A DNA stretch of 64,000 bases from Sphingomonas pokkalii (GCF_003096275.1 NZ_QENQ01000001.1:334024-398023); one strand, 5' to 3'; counted from the first letter of the stretch, positions 11,302 through 20,624 are shown. Numbers and translations: made by a program. Notes: a model not told the origin generated them from the sequence alone.

Positions 11302-11333
11302 ATGGTCAGGCCAATCAGACCCGACGGGTAAAG

Positions 11334-12326
11334 TCAATCGCGCGGGGCCGTCCGTTGCCCACCGCCCAGCAACGCCGCATGCGGATCGGGACGCTTGCCC
11401 GGCACACCACGCGGCATGAAGAAGCGCACCTGCCGGTTCGGAAAGTCGATCTCCACGCGGCGGAAGCTGCGCATCGCATCCATGCCGAGCATGATCGCTG
11501 GCCGGCGGGTCAGGCCGAAGCGCTTGAACGGCTCTGCCTCGGCGAACGCAACGGGCAACGCATCGAACGCGACGTTGCTCACCCGCATCCTTGGCACATG
11601 GCCGTACGCCGCCATGGTCTTGGTACCATCCACGCTGGTCAACTCGATCGTCTGCAACAGGCCGACATTCTTGCCGACCTTCTTGCGCAGCGCGTCGTTG
11701 CCCATCGTCACCTGCGATCCGGTGTCCAGCACCACCTGCACGCGGGCGTTCCCGTAATAGGCATCGGTGACGATCAGCTGGCCGAACTGGTCCTTGGCGG
11801 TGACGACGATCTCGTCCGCTTCATGCTTGGCGTTGCGCTTGCGCTTCACGCTCGGCCGTACCGCCATGATGCCGGTATCGAAATCGATCGTCACCTGATG
11901 GTCGCGCAGCGTGTCGATGCCGAGCAGCCCAGCCGCGCCCAGATTATGCGCCTCGAATGCCGGGGCGACGATCGCATGGCTGGTGCCGATCGATTCGATC
12001 TGCAGATCGGGCACGATCACCGTCGCCACCACGCTGCGTCCGGTCATTGAGGTGACGCGCACCGGCTCGCCCGGCGCGAGTTCGAGGATGCTCGCCAGCT
12101 CCCGCGAAACGACGGTACGTTCAGCACCGGTATCGATGATGAAGTTATACGGACCCTTGCGCTTCACCGCGACTGGCACGGTAAGGCGCGAACTCGTCTC
12201 TCCCAGCGCCAGCTGGATCGCATCCGGCTGCACGGTGGCAGGTGCCGTCTCCGGATCCACGGGCGCAGCGGTAGGGCCGCTGGCCAGCAGGCCAAGTAGA
12301 ATCCATGCGGGCGAGACTCCGAACAT
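11334..12326 (-). CDS. secreted aspartic protease with two retropepsin-like domains
   Basis: The 330-residue protein starts with a signal peptide (about residues 1-21). It then contains two retropepsin-like repeats. The first catalytic triad is FIIDTGAERTVV (Asp65) and the second is VVLDTGSQVTMG (Asp201), each followed by a second hydrophobic-GxD region (LLGIDTL; IMLGMDAM). Retropepsins normally work as homodimers with one DTG per chain, so both halves of the active site may be present in one polypeptide here. The cellular site is inferred to be periplasmic. Target and role are unknown. It lies between the helicase and mannitol dehydrogenase genes, all on the minus strand. Confidence 0.85.
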   Translation of the reverse strand: MFGVSPAWILLGLLASGPTAAPVDPETAPATVQPDAIQLALGETSSRLTVPVAVKRKGPYNFIIDTGAERTVVSRELASILELAPGEPVRVTSMTGRSVVATVIVPDLQIESIGTSHAIVAPAFEAHNLGAAGLLGIDTLRDHQVTIDFDTGIMAVRPSVKRKRNAKHEADEIVVTAKDQFGQLIVTDAYYGNARVQVVLDTGSQVTMGNDALRKKVGKNVGLLQTIELTSVDGTKTMAAYGHVPRMRVSNVAFDALPVAFAEAEPFKRFGLTRRPAIMLGMDAMRSFRRVEIDFPNRQVRFFMPRGVPGKRPDPHAALLGGGQRTAPRD

Positions 12327-12379
12327 TGCAGGAATCTACGCCCGTCGATGTTGCGCAGCAATCCCGCAAAAGAACGGGG

Positions 12380-14803
12380 TCAATCGAGGCGCATCGCCTC
12401 TGCCACAATTGCTTCCGCTTCTTCGAGCAGCACGTCTTCGGTTGCCCCCTGCGCCACCGATTCGCGGCCGATCATGATCAGTACCGGCACCGCCATCGGG
12501 CTCACCCGCGGCAGATCGACATGCAGCATTCGCGCGCCCGCCTCGTCGAGCAGCCGCGCAAGCCGGCCCACATCCGTCATCTTGGCGCGGGCATCCTCCC
12601 ATGCGGCGCGCAGCAGCAAATGATCGGGCTCATAGCGGCGCAGCACATCGTAGATCAGGTCGGTCGAGAAGGTCACCTGCCGCCCGGTCTTCTTCTTGCC
12701 GGGATGCTGGCGCTCGACCAGCCCGCCGATGATCGCCACTTCGCGGAACGCCCGCTTGAGCAGCGCCGATCCCTGCACCCATTCGACGAACTCATGCTCC
12801 AGGATATCCGGCGAGAAGAGCGGGCGCGGATCGACGATCCTCTCCAGTCCATACACCGCCAGCGCATAATCATTGGCGACGAAGCCCAGCGGCTTCAGCC
12901 CCAGCGCCTCCATCCGCCGGGTGACCAGCATTCCCAGCGACTGGTGCGCATTCCAGCCTTCGAAACTGTAGATGACGAGGTGGTGGCGCCCCTCGTGCGG
13001 AAAGGTCTCGACCAGCAGCTGGCCGGGTGCGGGCAGCGCGGAGCGCCGATCCTGCGTTTCCAACCATTCGCGCACATCCGCCGGAAACCGCGCCCATTGC
13101 CCGCGATCATGAAGGAAGCCCCGCACCCGATCCGCCAGATTGGCGGTGATCGCCAGCCGCGCCCCCATATAGCTGGGAACCCGCGCCTGTTTGGCGGTCG
13201 CCCGGACGATCAGGTCCGTCGCCTCCACGCGCTCCACCTCCAGCGCGAGTCCGGCGAAGAAGAAGGTGTCGCCGGGCGAAAGCGACACGGCAAAGCCTTC
13301 CTCCACCTTGCCCAGCCGCCGGCCGTTCTTGAACCGCACCTCCAGCATCGGCGATTCGACGATGATCCCGGCATTCAACCGATGCTGCGCAATAAAAGCG
13401 GGTTGGGTGACTCGCCACAGGCCGTCCCTGCCCAGGGTGAGCCGCTTGAACCTGTCATAGGCGCGCAACGCATAGCCGCCATCGGCGATGAAGCGGAGAA
13501 CTGCATCGAACGCCTCCGCGGTCAGCGCCGAATAGGGCAATGCTGCACGTACTTCCTGCAGCATCACGGGCGCAGCGAACGGCGCGGCACAGGCGCAGCC
13601 CATGACATGCTGGGCCAGCACGTCGAGCGCCCCGGGGCGGAAATGATCCGGGTCGAGCTCGCCATGCTCCACGGCGTCGAGCGCCGCACGCGCTTCCAGA
13701 TATTCGAAGCGATTGCCCGGAATCAGCACCGCCTCGCTTGCTTCGTCGAGCCGGTGGTTGGCGCGGCCGATGCGCTGGAGCAGCCGAGATGATCCCTTGG
13801 GCGCGCCCATCTGGATCACGCAATCGACATCGCCCCAGTCGACGCCAAGATCGAGGCTGGCGGTGGCGACCAGCGCGCGCAGCCGCCCGTCGGCCATCGC
13901 CTGTTCGGCCTTCTGCCGCGCCTCCAGGCTCAGGCTGCCATGGTGCACGCCGATCGGCAGCTTGAGATCGTTGACCTTCCACAATTGCTGGAAGACCAGT
14001 TCGGCCAATCCGCGCGTGTTGCAGAACACGATGGTGGTGCGGTGCGTCTCGATCTCCGCCATCACCTGGGGAATGGCGTAGATGCCCGAATGCCCGGCCC
14101 AGGGCACCCGGCCCTCGGGCAGCAGGATGGCGATGTCCGGATCGGCGCCCTTCTCGCCCTCGACCAGCGTCACCGCGTCGATGTCGCCATGCGGGGCGAG
14201 CCAGGCGCGGTAGCCGTCCGGGTCCGCCACCGTCGCCGACAGCCCGACGCGGCGGAAACCCGGTGCCAGCCGCTCCAGTCGTGCCAGTGCCAGCGCCAGC
14301 AGATCGCCGCGCTTGCCGGTGGCGAAGGCGTGGATCTCATCGATCACCACCGTCCGCAGATCGGCGAACATCGTCAGGCTGTCTTCATAGGACAGCAGCA
14401 GGCTGAGCGATTCGGGCGTGGTGAGCAGGATCTGCGGCGGCCGCGCGCGCTGGCGGACCTTGCGCTCATGAGGGGTATCGCCGCTGCGCGTTTCCACCCG
14501 AATCGGCAGCGCCATCTGATCGATCGGCGTCAGCAGGTTGCGCTGCACATCGACGGCGAGCGCCTTGAGCGGCGAGATGTAGAGCGTGTGCAGCCCCTCA
14601 GCCGGCGTCTCGATCAGCTCGGCCAGGCTGGGCAGGAAACCCGACAGCGTCTTGCCCGCACCGGTAGGGGCGACAAGCAGCGCGTGCCGCCCTGCCCGGC
14701 CTGCCGCAAGCATCGCCGCCTGATGCCGGCGCAGCGCCCAGCCGCGATCGGCGAACCAGCGGGCAAGCGGGGCGGGAAGAGCATTTTCGGGCACGGCCCC
14801 CAT
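12380..14803 (-). CDS. ligase-associated DNA-damage-response DEXH-box helicase (Lhr family)
   Basis: The 807-residue protein is a superfamily 2 helicase of the Lhr type. Walker A is VAPTGAGKTLSG, motif II is IDEIHAFA, motif III-like GLSATVAD is present, and motif VI is LLQRIGRANHR. The C-terminal third is the Lhr winged-helix/core extension. This subfamily is usually encoded beside an MBL-fold exonuclease and an ATP-dependent ligase. Here the exonuclease is 1.1 kb away and the ligase about 10.8 kb away. I chose the ATG at 14803, directly before the domain begins. No strong ribosome site is visible. The SEDS-like gene ends 31 bases upstream. Confidence 0.92.
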   Translation of the reverse strand: MGAVPENALPAPLARWFADRGWALRRHQAAMLAAGRAGRHALLVAPTGAGKTLSGFLPSLAELIETPAEGLHTLYISPLKALAVDVQRNLLTPIDQMALPIRVETRSGDTPHERKVRQRARPPQILLTTPESLSLLLSYEDSLTMFADLRTVVIDEIHAFATGKRGDLLALALARLERLAPGFRRVGLSATVADPDGYRAWLAPHGDIDAVTLVEGEKGADPDIAILLPEGRVPWAGHSGIYAIPQVMAEIETHRTTIVFCNTRGLAELVFQQLWKVNDLKLPIGVHHGSLSLEARQKAEQAMADGRLRALVATASLDLGVDWGDVDCVIQMGAPKGSSRLLQRIGRANHRLDEASEAVLIPGNRFEYLEARAALDAVEHGELDPDHFRPGALDVLAQHVMGCACAAPFAAPVMLQEVRAALPYSALTAEAFDAVLRFIADGGYALRAYDRFKRLTLGRDGLWRVTQPAFIAQHRLNAGIIVESPMLEVRFKNGRRLGKVEEGFAVSLSPGDTFFFAGLALEVERVEATDLIVRATAKQARVPSYMGARLAITANLADRVRGFLHDRGQWARFPADVREWLETQDRRSALPAPGQLLVETFPHEGRHHLVIYSFEGWNAHQSLGMLVTRRMEALGLKPLGFVANDYALAVYGLERIVDPRPLFSPDILEHEFVEWVQGSALLKRAFREVAIIGGLVERQHPGKKKTGRQVTFSTDLIYDVLRRYEPDHLLLRAAWEDARAKMTDVGRLARLLDEAGARMLHVDLPRVSPMAVPVLIMIGRESVAQGATEDVLLEEAEAIVAEAMRLD

Positions 14804-14834
14804 GTAGGAACGCGCCGCGCCGAAGGGGAGGCTG

Positions 14835-15749
14835 TTATCCGGCCAGGCCGTGGCGCCAGGTCCGACGATGCCCTGCCCTGGAGTCCTCCGCGGGTGCCTT
14901 CTCCCGACCGATCCGGCTGGCGTCCGCCGGTACGCCCGTGCGGCGCGGCAAGGCCGCCAGGGACAGGACGTAGCCAAGCACCGCACTGCCGCCATAGCCG
15001 ACCACCGGCGTTGGATAGTCGCCGAGCATCGCCGCGGCGATCGCAGACAGCCAGACCAGGCCGAAGCTCGCTCCGAGCAGGCGATCTTCCGGTCCGCCGG
15101 CGATCAGCGGCACCGCCGGCACCAGCAGCAGCAGCGATCCCGCCAGCACCGCGAACCCGGCCACGCCGCCCGATGCCCAGGCGGCGGCATAGACGCGCTC
15201 CACGAACGGCGCGGGCGGCACCGTATCCGCCTGGGAAAGGGCAACCGCGCATCCGGCGGCGGCGGCCAGCGTGGCAACCAGCGTCAGCCGCTCCGGCCGG
15301 AGCGCCAGGATCAGGATCGTCGACGCGGCCAGCATCGCCGCCATCGCCCGATCGGGCTGGAGCGCCAGCGCCGCACCGGCGACCGCCAGCAGCTCGGCGC
15401 GCCCGCGACGCCGCGCGAAGCACAGGATCAGCACCGGCAGGAACACGAAGCTCGGCTGGACCAGCAGGCTCCCCAGCCGTACCCACCGGGTGACGCCGTC
15501 CAGCGATGCGCCGAGCAATGCCGTTGCCAGCAGTGCCCCTGCCATCGCGATCGCGGCAAGCGCGGGTACGAAGCGCGCCGACCAGGGGACGTGGTGCAAT
15601 CCCCACAGGATCAGCAGGCCCGCGACGAGCGCCCCGGACTGGATGCCCAGATACCGAATCGGCGCGCCGCTCGCCGCCAGATGGACGAGCCCCAGACCCA
15701 CGGCACCCACCGCACAGGCGATGCCGAGCATGTGCGTACGACGAACCAT
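14835..15749 (-). CDS. SEDS-like (FtsW/RodA-related) integral membrane protein, short and divergent
   Basis: The 304-residue protein is almost entirely membrane-spanning (about 9-10 helices) with a charged C-terminal tail. Three short blocks resemble SEDS glycosyltransferases in the right order: RWVRLGSLLVQPS (88-100), LALQPDRA (128-135) and YPTPVVGYGGS (245-255). SEDS proteins polymerise peptidoglycan with a catalytic Asp before the ExG segment. At the matching place here I see PFVERVYAAAWASGG, with Glu184 but no Asp. The chain is also 60-100 residues shorter than FtsW or RodA. The ATG at 15749 has GGAGGGG upstream. Function is unknown and family membership is moderate inference. Confidence 0.6.
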   Translation of the reverse strand: MVRRTHMLGIACAVGAVGLGLVHLAASGAPIRYLGIQSGALVAGLLILWGLHHVPWSARFVPALAAIAMAGALLATALLGASLDGVTRWVRLGSLLVQPSFVFLPVLILCFARRRGRAELLAVAGAALALQPDRAMAAMLAASTILILALRPERLTLVATLAAAAGCAVALSQADTVPPAPFVERVYAAAWASGGVAGFAVLAGSLLLLVPAVPLIAGGPEDRLLGASFGLVWLSAIAAAMLGDYPTPVVGYGGSAVLGYVLSLAALPRRTGVPADASRIGREKAPAEDSRAGHRRTWRHGLAG

Positions 15750-15932
15750 GTGACCGCCCCCTCCAAAGTTTGATTGCAGGCGGCAGCCTAGGCAGCATGA
15801 GCGCGTCTGCCAACGGCTCGACCGAAAATTCGCGCGGCTGGATCCCGTATGGCCCGGCGGGGCCGGCGCCCGTGCCCTGGGCAGGCCGCCCGCCCCCTTT
15901 CGATCCGCCTCCCCTTCCCCATATCGCAGGCC

Positions 15933-16928
15933 ATGGCGCTTGGCAGCTGGCTCACTCCCGATCCTTGCGGGATCTATCTTCCGGCGGCGGATGCATGGAT
16001 CGATCCGTCGAAGCCGGTCGCGCGGGCAATCATCACGCACGGCCATGCCGATCACGCCCGCGGCGGGCATGGCGCGGTGTGGGCGACGCCGGGCACGCTC
16101 GCGATCATGGCGGCGCGCTATGGCCCGCAGCACGGGCGAGCCGTCGACTATGGGGAGAGCGTCACGCTCGGCCCGATCGAGGTGGGCTTCGTCCCCGCCG
16201 GCCATGTGCTTGGTTCGGCGCAGCTGGTGCTCGATCACGCCGGCGAGCGCATCGTCGTCTCCGGCGACTACAAGCGCCGGCCCGATCCCACCTGCAGGCC
16301 TTTCCAGCCGGTGCCGTGCGACGTGTTCATCACCGAGGCGACCTTCGGCCTGCCGGTGTTCCGCCATCCCGAGACCACCGACGAGATCGACAAGCTGCTC
16401 GCGGCGCTGCGCACCGAGCCCGAACGCTGCGTGCTGGTCGGGGCCTATGCGCTCGGCAAGGCGCAACGGGTGATCGCCGAGCTGCGGGGCATGGGCTTTG
16501 ATGATCCGATCTATCTCCACGGCGCGCTGCAGGCGCTGTGCGACCTCTATGTCGCGCATGGCGTGGCGCTGGGCGAGCTTCGTCCCGCCACGGGCGTCGC
16601 GAAGAAGGAACTGGAGGGGCGGATCATCCTCTGCCCGCCGGGGGCGCTCAACGATCGCTGGTCGCGGCGGCTGCCCGATCCGATCACCGCGATGGCGAGC
16701 GGCTGGATGCGGGTGCGCCAGCGCGCCCGGCAGCGCAATGTCGAGCTGCCGCTGATCCTCTCCGACCATGCCGATTGGGACGAACTGACCCGCACCATCG
16801 AGGAACTGTCGCCGCGCGAGGTGTGGGTGACCCATGGCCGTGAGGATGCGCTGGTACATTGGTGCCGGCTCCGGCAGATCCGCGCCCGTGCGCTCGATCT
16901 TTCCGGATTCGAGGACGAAGACGATTGA
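15933..16928 (+). CDS. ligase-associated DNA-damage-response exonuclease (MBL fold)
   Basis: The 331-residue protein is a metallo-beta-lactamase-fold nuclease of the beta-CASP-like group that accompanies the cisplatin-response ATP-dependent ligase. The metal site THGHADHARGG (about residues 37-47), the second ligand region PAGHVLGSAQ, the Asp in VSGDYKRRPDP and the late LSDHADW histidine are present. It likely processes DNA ends during damage repair. The ATG at 15933 starts the conserved MALGSWLTPDPCGIYLP. The gene is divergent from the SEDS-like/helicase group. Its partner ligase lies at 25554-27131. Confidence 0.92.
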   Translation: MALGSWLTPDPCGIYLPAADAWIDPSKPVARAIITHGHADHARGGHGAVWATPGTLAIMAARYGPQHGRAVDYGESVTLGPIEVGFVPAGHVLGSAQLVLDHAGERIVVSGDYKRRPDPTCRPFQPVPCDVFITEATFGLPVFRHPETTDEIDKLLAALRTEPERCVLVGAYALGKAQRVIAELRGMGFDDPIYLHGALQALCDLYVAHGVALGELRPATGVAKKELEGRIILCPPGALNDRWSRRLPDPITAMASGWMRVRQRARQRNVELPLILSDHADWDELTRTIEELSPREVWVTHGREDALVHWCRLRQIRARALDLSGFEDEDD

Positions 16929-16938
16929 GGGAGTATCG

Positions 16939-17547
16939 ATGATGGCGAAGGGCAAGACTTGGGCCTGGGTAGGCGGCCTGCTGGGCGGTACGGCAATCCT
17001 GGGCGCCGCGGCCTATTACGCGTTCGAGAAAGCGAGCGAGCAGCCGCCCTTCACGCTGGTGGAAAAGGACGGCAAGTTCGAGATCCGCGACTATCCCGAG
17101 CTGGTAGTGGCGGAAACCCGCGCGATCGGCACCCGCGACGCCGCGCTCAACGCCGGCTTCTCGCGGCTGGCGGACTATATCTCCGCCAAGCGGCGCGGTG
17201 ATAACGGCGGCAGCGGCGGCGAGAAGATTGCGATGACCGCCCCGGTGCTCAGCGCCAGGCAGGATGCCAGCTGGCGGACGCAGTTCGTGATGCCGTCCAA
17301 GTTCACCCTGGCGACGCTGCCCAAGCCGTCCGACAATGTCGACCTGGCGACCCGCCCGGCGCGCCGCGTTGCAGTCTTGCGCTTCTCGGGGTCGCCCGAC
17401 GACGCGGTGCTGGAGAAGCGCGAGGCCGAGCTGCGCAGCTGGCTCGCGGCCAAGGGATTGAGCGGCGGCGCGGTGGAATATGCCTTTTACAACTCGCCGT
17501 TCATCCCGGGGGCGCTCCGTCGCAACGAGGTGCTGATCGCACTCTGA
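16939..17547 (+). CDS. SOUL heme-binding family protein, membrane-anchored
   Basis: The 202-residue protein has an N-terminal hydrophobic anchor (about residues 7-27) followed by a SOUL/HBP domain. EIRDYPELVVAETRA, GEKIAMTAPVL and EYAFYNSPFIPGALRRNEV are the family signatures. Members bind heme or related tetrapyrroles weakly; the bacterial role is unclear. It starts ten bases after the exonuclease stop, with GAGGGAG before the ATG, so it is probably co-transcribed with it. An alternative ATG lies one codon downstream. Confidence 0.88.
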   Translation: MMAKGKTWAWVGGLLGGTAILGAAAYYAFEKASEQPPFTLVEKDGKFEIRDYPELVVAETRAIGTRDAALNAGFSRLADYISAKRRGDNGGSGGEKIAMTAPVLSARQDASWRTQFVMPSKFTLATLPKPSDNVDLATRPARRVAVLRFSGSPDDAVLEKREAELRSWLAAKGLSGGAVEYAFYNSPFIPGALRRNEVLIAL

Positions 17548-17610
17548 CCTGCGAGTCACGTCAAAGTGTTTCCCACATCAGGTGGGAGACAGCCCCACCC
17601 AAAATCACGG

Positions 17611-17703
17611 TCATTCCCGCCAAGGCGGGAATCCATTGGCCTGTCCGGTCGGGGAAAGAACCGTAGCTTCAGCGCCAATGGATCCCCGCCTGCGCGGGGA
17701 TGA
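17611..17703. repeat. intergenic palindromic repeat (ATTCCCGC / ATCCCCGC family)
   Basis: Two hairpins flank a 33-base centre. The left arm at 17611-17640 holds ATTCCCGCC-AA-GGCGGGAAT followed by CCATTGGC. The right arm at 17674-17703 holds GCCAATGG followed by ATCCCCGC-CTGC-GCGGGGAT. The arms are imperfect reverse complements of each other. It is unlike the CTCTCCC family at 2.9 and 7.0 kb. It lies between the SOUL gene and the following secreted-protein gene. Confidence 0.85.
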
Positions 17704-17802
17704 CGAAGTATTCTGGGAATAGGGGTTGCTCCGCCCTCGCGGTATGGATCGCTGCCAGTCTTCTGCCGCGATCTTGCCGCGGAGCCTTTCTAAAGCATCC
17801 CC

Positions 17803-18267
17803 ATGACGATTCGCCTCCTCCTCGCCGCCGCGGCCTTTGGTTCGTTTCTCGCCACACCGGCCGCGCAGGCTCAGGCGCGCGATCCCTTCGGCGAGTGCCT
17901 CCGCGCGCGCACCAGCCGCGCCGACCGCGACATACTGATCCGCTGGGTATTCGCCGCCGTCGCCCAGAGTGCCGCCGTGCGCGACATGGTCAAGGTCGAC
18001 GAAGGCCGCCGCATCCAGGCCAGCCAGCAGGCGGGCCAGCTGATCACCCGCCTCGTCACCCGCGACTGCCGCGTCGAGGCGATGGACCGCATCAAGCGCG
18101 ACCCCGGCGCGATCCAGAACAGCTTCACCGCCCTCGGCCGCGTTGCGCTGATGGATCTGGCGCAGGATCCCAACGTGGTCGGCACGCTGGCCGGGGTGCT
18201 GCAATATACGGACATGGGCAGCATCACGATGATGCTGATGGAGGGCGGCCTGCGCCCCGGCGGGTGA
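17803..18267 (+). CDS. secreted hypothetical protein
   Basis: The 154-residue protein has a Sec signal peptide (cleavage expected after AAQAQA, about residue 25) and a mostly alpha-helical mature part of about 130 residues. Two cysteines (in GECLRAR and TRDCRVEA) could form a disulfide in the periplasm. I recognise no named domain. It stands alone between a palindromic repeat and the convergent phosphohydrolase gene, whose stop is only six bases away. Confidence 0.72.
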   Translation: MTIRLLLAAAAFGSFLATPAAQAQARDPFGECLRARTSRADRDILIRWVFAAVAQSAAVRDMVKVDEGRRIQASQQAGQLITRLVTRDCRVEAMDRIKRDPGAIQNSFTALGRVALMDLAQDPNVVGTLAGVLQYTDMGSITMMLMEGGLRPGG

Positions 18268-18273
18268 GCCCGC

Positions 18274-19119
18274 TCAGCGCTCGAACCGCACCCGGGCGAC
18301 GACGGGATAATGATCGCTCGGATAGACCGCGCCCTGGTGCGTATCCACCGTCGCGATCCGCTCCACCGCAAAGCCGCGCGTCAGGATCCAGTCGATGCGG
18401 CGATCGCCCTCGCCGGTAAAGCCGTGGAAGGTGAAGGCCGGCCCGTGTCGCGGCGCGCCGCCCAGCCATGCATCGGCCAGCGTCGCGGTCAGCGCGCGGT
18501 GCGCACCGGAGCTCTCCACCGTATTGAAGTCGCCGGTGAGGATCACCGGCAGGTCCTTGGGCCCCTCGGCGATACGCGCCGCCAGCAGCATGGCCGCCTG
18601 CGCCCGCGCGCCTTCGTCTTGGTCGCGATGCGGGAAATGGGTGTCGTAGAAGCGGAACTTGCGGCCGTCCCTGGTCTGGAAGGTCGCCCAGTTGACCATC
18701 CGCGGGAGATCGATGCCCCAACTCATGCTGCCGGGCTTGTCGGGCGCCTCCGAGAGCCAGAACTGGCCCTCCTCCACGATCTTGAGCCGGTCGCGCCGGT
18801 AGAAGATGCCCATATGTTCGTTGGCGTGGCCGCCATAGCGATCGGTGCCGAACCACGCATATTGCGGCAGCGCCTTCACCACGTCGTTGCCCTGGCGCTG
18901 GAACAGCTCCTGCGTGCCGATCAGGTCCGGGTTCGCCGCGCGGATCGTTGCGATGGTGAGCGCGCGGCGCTTCTCCCACAGATTCGCGCCGTCGTCCGCA
19001 CTCGGATAGCGGATATTGAGGCTCATCACCGTCAGTCCCGGCGCGCGCTGCGCCTGGGCCGGTGCCCACGCCAGCATCGCGGCAAGCGCCGCCACCAACC
19101 ACAACCGGAAACGCACCAT
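18274..19119 (-). CDS. secreted endonuclease/exonuclease/phosphatase family hydrolase
   Basis: The 281-residue protein has a signal peptide (about residues 1-24) and an EEP fold: VMSLNIRYP, TQELFQRQ (metal Glu), YDTHFPHRDQDEGAR, LTGDFNT and the terminal SDHYPVVA carry the catalytic residues. Such exported EEP enzymes hydrolyse phosphodiesters in lipids, nucleotides or sugars; the substrate is unknown here. The ATG at 19117-19119 shares one base with the rpoN stop (TGATG), so translation is probably coupled. A TTG one codon earlier is also in frame. It is the last gene of the lpt-rpoN series, a place where other proteobacteria often have hpf. Confidence 0.85.
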   Translation of the reverse strand: MVRFRLWLVAALAAMLAWAPAQAQRAPGLTVMSLNIRYPSADDGANLWEKRRALTIATIRAANPDLIGTQELFQRQGNDVVKALPQYAWFGTDRYGGHANEHMGIFYRRDRLKIVEEGQFWLSEAPDKPGSMSWGIDLPRMVNWATFQTRDGRKFRFYDTHFPHRDQDEGARAQAAMLLAARIAEGPKDLPVILTGDFNTVESSGAHRALTATLADAWLGGAPRHGPAFTFHGFTGEGDRRIDWILTRGFAVERIATVDTHQGAVYPSDHYPVVARVRFER

Positions 19120-20624
19120 CAACCCGCCCCTTCGAGAGCCTTTTGGCGTCGGCGCTGGACCGAACTGCCGATACCCATCGCCTCGCGGTACTTGGCCACC
19201 GTCCGGCGCGCGATGTCGAAGCCTTTGGCGTTGAGCAGCTCGACCAGCGTGTCGTCGGACAGGATCTTCTTGGGATCCTCCCCCGCGATCAGCGCCTTGA
19301 TCGCGCTCTTCACCGCCTCGGCCGAAACCGCTTCGCCGCCATCGGCCGACTGGATCGCGCTAGTGAAGAAATATTTCAGTTCGAAGAGGCCGCGCGCGCA
19401 GCTGAGATATTTGTTGCTGGTGACGCGGCTGACCGTCGATTCGTGCATCTCGATCGCGTCGGCCACCTGGCGCAGCGTCAGCGGGCGGAGATGTGCCACG
19501 CCCTTCAGGAAAAAGCCTTCCTGCTGCTTCACGATCTCGCTCGCCACCTTGATGATCGTGCGCTGGCGCTGGTCGAGCGCCTTGACCAGCCAGTTGGCGC
19601 TGGCGAGCATGTCGGTGAGCCAGGCCTTGCTCGCCTTGTCCTGCTTGCCCGACGAAACCTCGGCATAATAAGCGCGGTTGACGAGGAGGCGGGGGAGGGT
19701 GGCGGCGTTGATCTCCACCACCCAGCCGGTGCCGCGCCGCGCGACGAACAGGTCGGGCGTCACCGCCGGCACCGGATCGCCGCCATAGCGGCAGCCGGGC
19801 TTGGGATCGTAGCTGCGCAGCTCGCGGATCATGTCGGCGAGATCCTCGTCGTCGACATTGCAGATCCGCCGTAGCCGGCCGAGATCGCCGCGCGCGACCA
19901 GCTCCAGATTGTCGATCAGCCGCGCCATGCACGGATCGTAGCGATCGGCTTCCTTGGCCTGGAGCGCCAGGCATTCGGCCAGATCGCGTGCGCCGACCCC
20001 GGTGGGATCGAAGGTCTGGATCACCGCCAGCACCGCCTCGACCCGCGCCAGCGGCACGCCCAGCCGTTCGGCGATCTCGGCCAGCGACACGGTGAGGTAG
20101 CCGCACTCGTCGATCTGGTCGATCAGATGCTGGGCGATGAACAGGTCGGGCCCGGCGACGGTCGATCCGGCCTGGGCGAGCAGGTGGTCGGCCAGGCTCA
20201 GATCGCCGCTGCCGAGACTGTCGAGATCGGGGCCTTCCTCGGAGGCGCCGCCGCTCGCGCCGTTCAGCCCCAGGCTGCCGTCCAGCCCGCCGATCATGTC
20301 GGTGGGCGAGTCATGGTGGAAGGCCTCGGTCGCGAGATCGACGTCGAGCGCCGCCTCGCCGGATGCCGCGCCGCCGCCCAGGATCAACTCGCTGGCATCG
20401 GCCGGGCCGTCGCGCGGCTCGAACGCGTCGGCGTCGCCGATCGGCTCGTTCGGGCCCTCCTCGCCACCGCCCGCATCGAGCAGCGGATTGCGCTCGACCT
20501 CCTCGGCGATGAACGTCTCGATCTCCAGGTTCGACAGCGCCAGCAGCTTGATCGCCTGCTGAAGCTGCGGCGTCATCACCAGCGATTGCGACTGGCGCAG
20601 ATCGAGGCGTGGCGCGAGACTCAT
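19119..20624 (-). CDS. rpoN: RNA polymerase sigma-54 factor
   Basis: The 501-residue sigma-54 directs transcription of genes that need AAA+ activators. The N-terminal activator-interacting region is QSLVMTPQLQQAIKLLALSN, followed by an acidic low-complexity linker (about 50-130), the core-binding domain, the HTH region and the RpoN box ARRTVAKYRE at 472-481. All domains are complete. It starts five bases after the lptB stop, the usual arrangement in proteobacteria. The following gene overlaps its stop codon by one base. Confidence 0.97.
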   Translation of the reverse strand: MSLAPRLDLRQSQSLVMTPQLQQAIKLLALSNLEIETFIAEEVERNPLLDAGGGEEGPNEPIGDADAFEPRDGPADASELILGGGAASGEAALDVDLATEAFHHDSPTDMIGGLDGSLGLNGASGGASEEGPDLDSLGSGDLSLADHLLAQAGSTVAGPDLFIAQHLIDQIDECGYLTVSLAEIAERLGVPLARVEAVLAVIQTFDPTGVGARDLAECLALQAKEADRYDPCMARLIDNLELVARGDLGRLRRICNVDDEDLADMIRELRSYDPKPGCRYGGDPVPAVTPDLFVARRGTGWVVEINAATLPRLLVNRAYYAEVSSGKQDKASKAWLTDMLASANWLVKALDQRQRTIIKVASEIVKQQEGFFLKGVAHLRPLTLRQVADAIEMHESTVSRVTSNKYLSCARGLFELKYFFTSAIQSADGGEAVSAEAVKSAIKALIAGEDPKKILSDDTLVELLNAKGFDIARRTVAKYREAMGIGSSVQRRRQKALEGAG

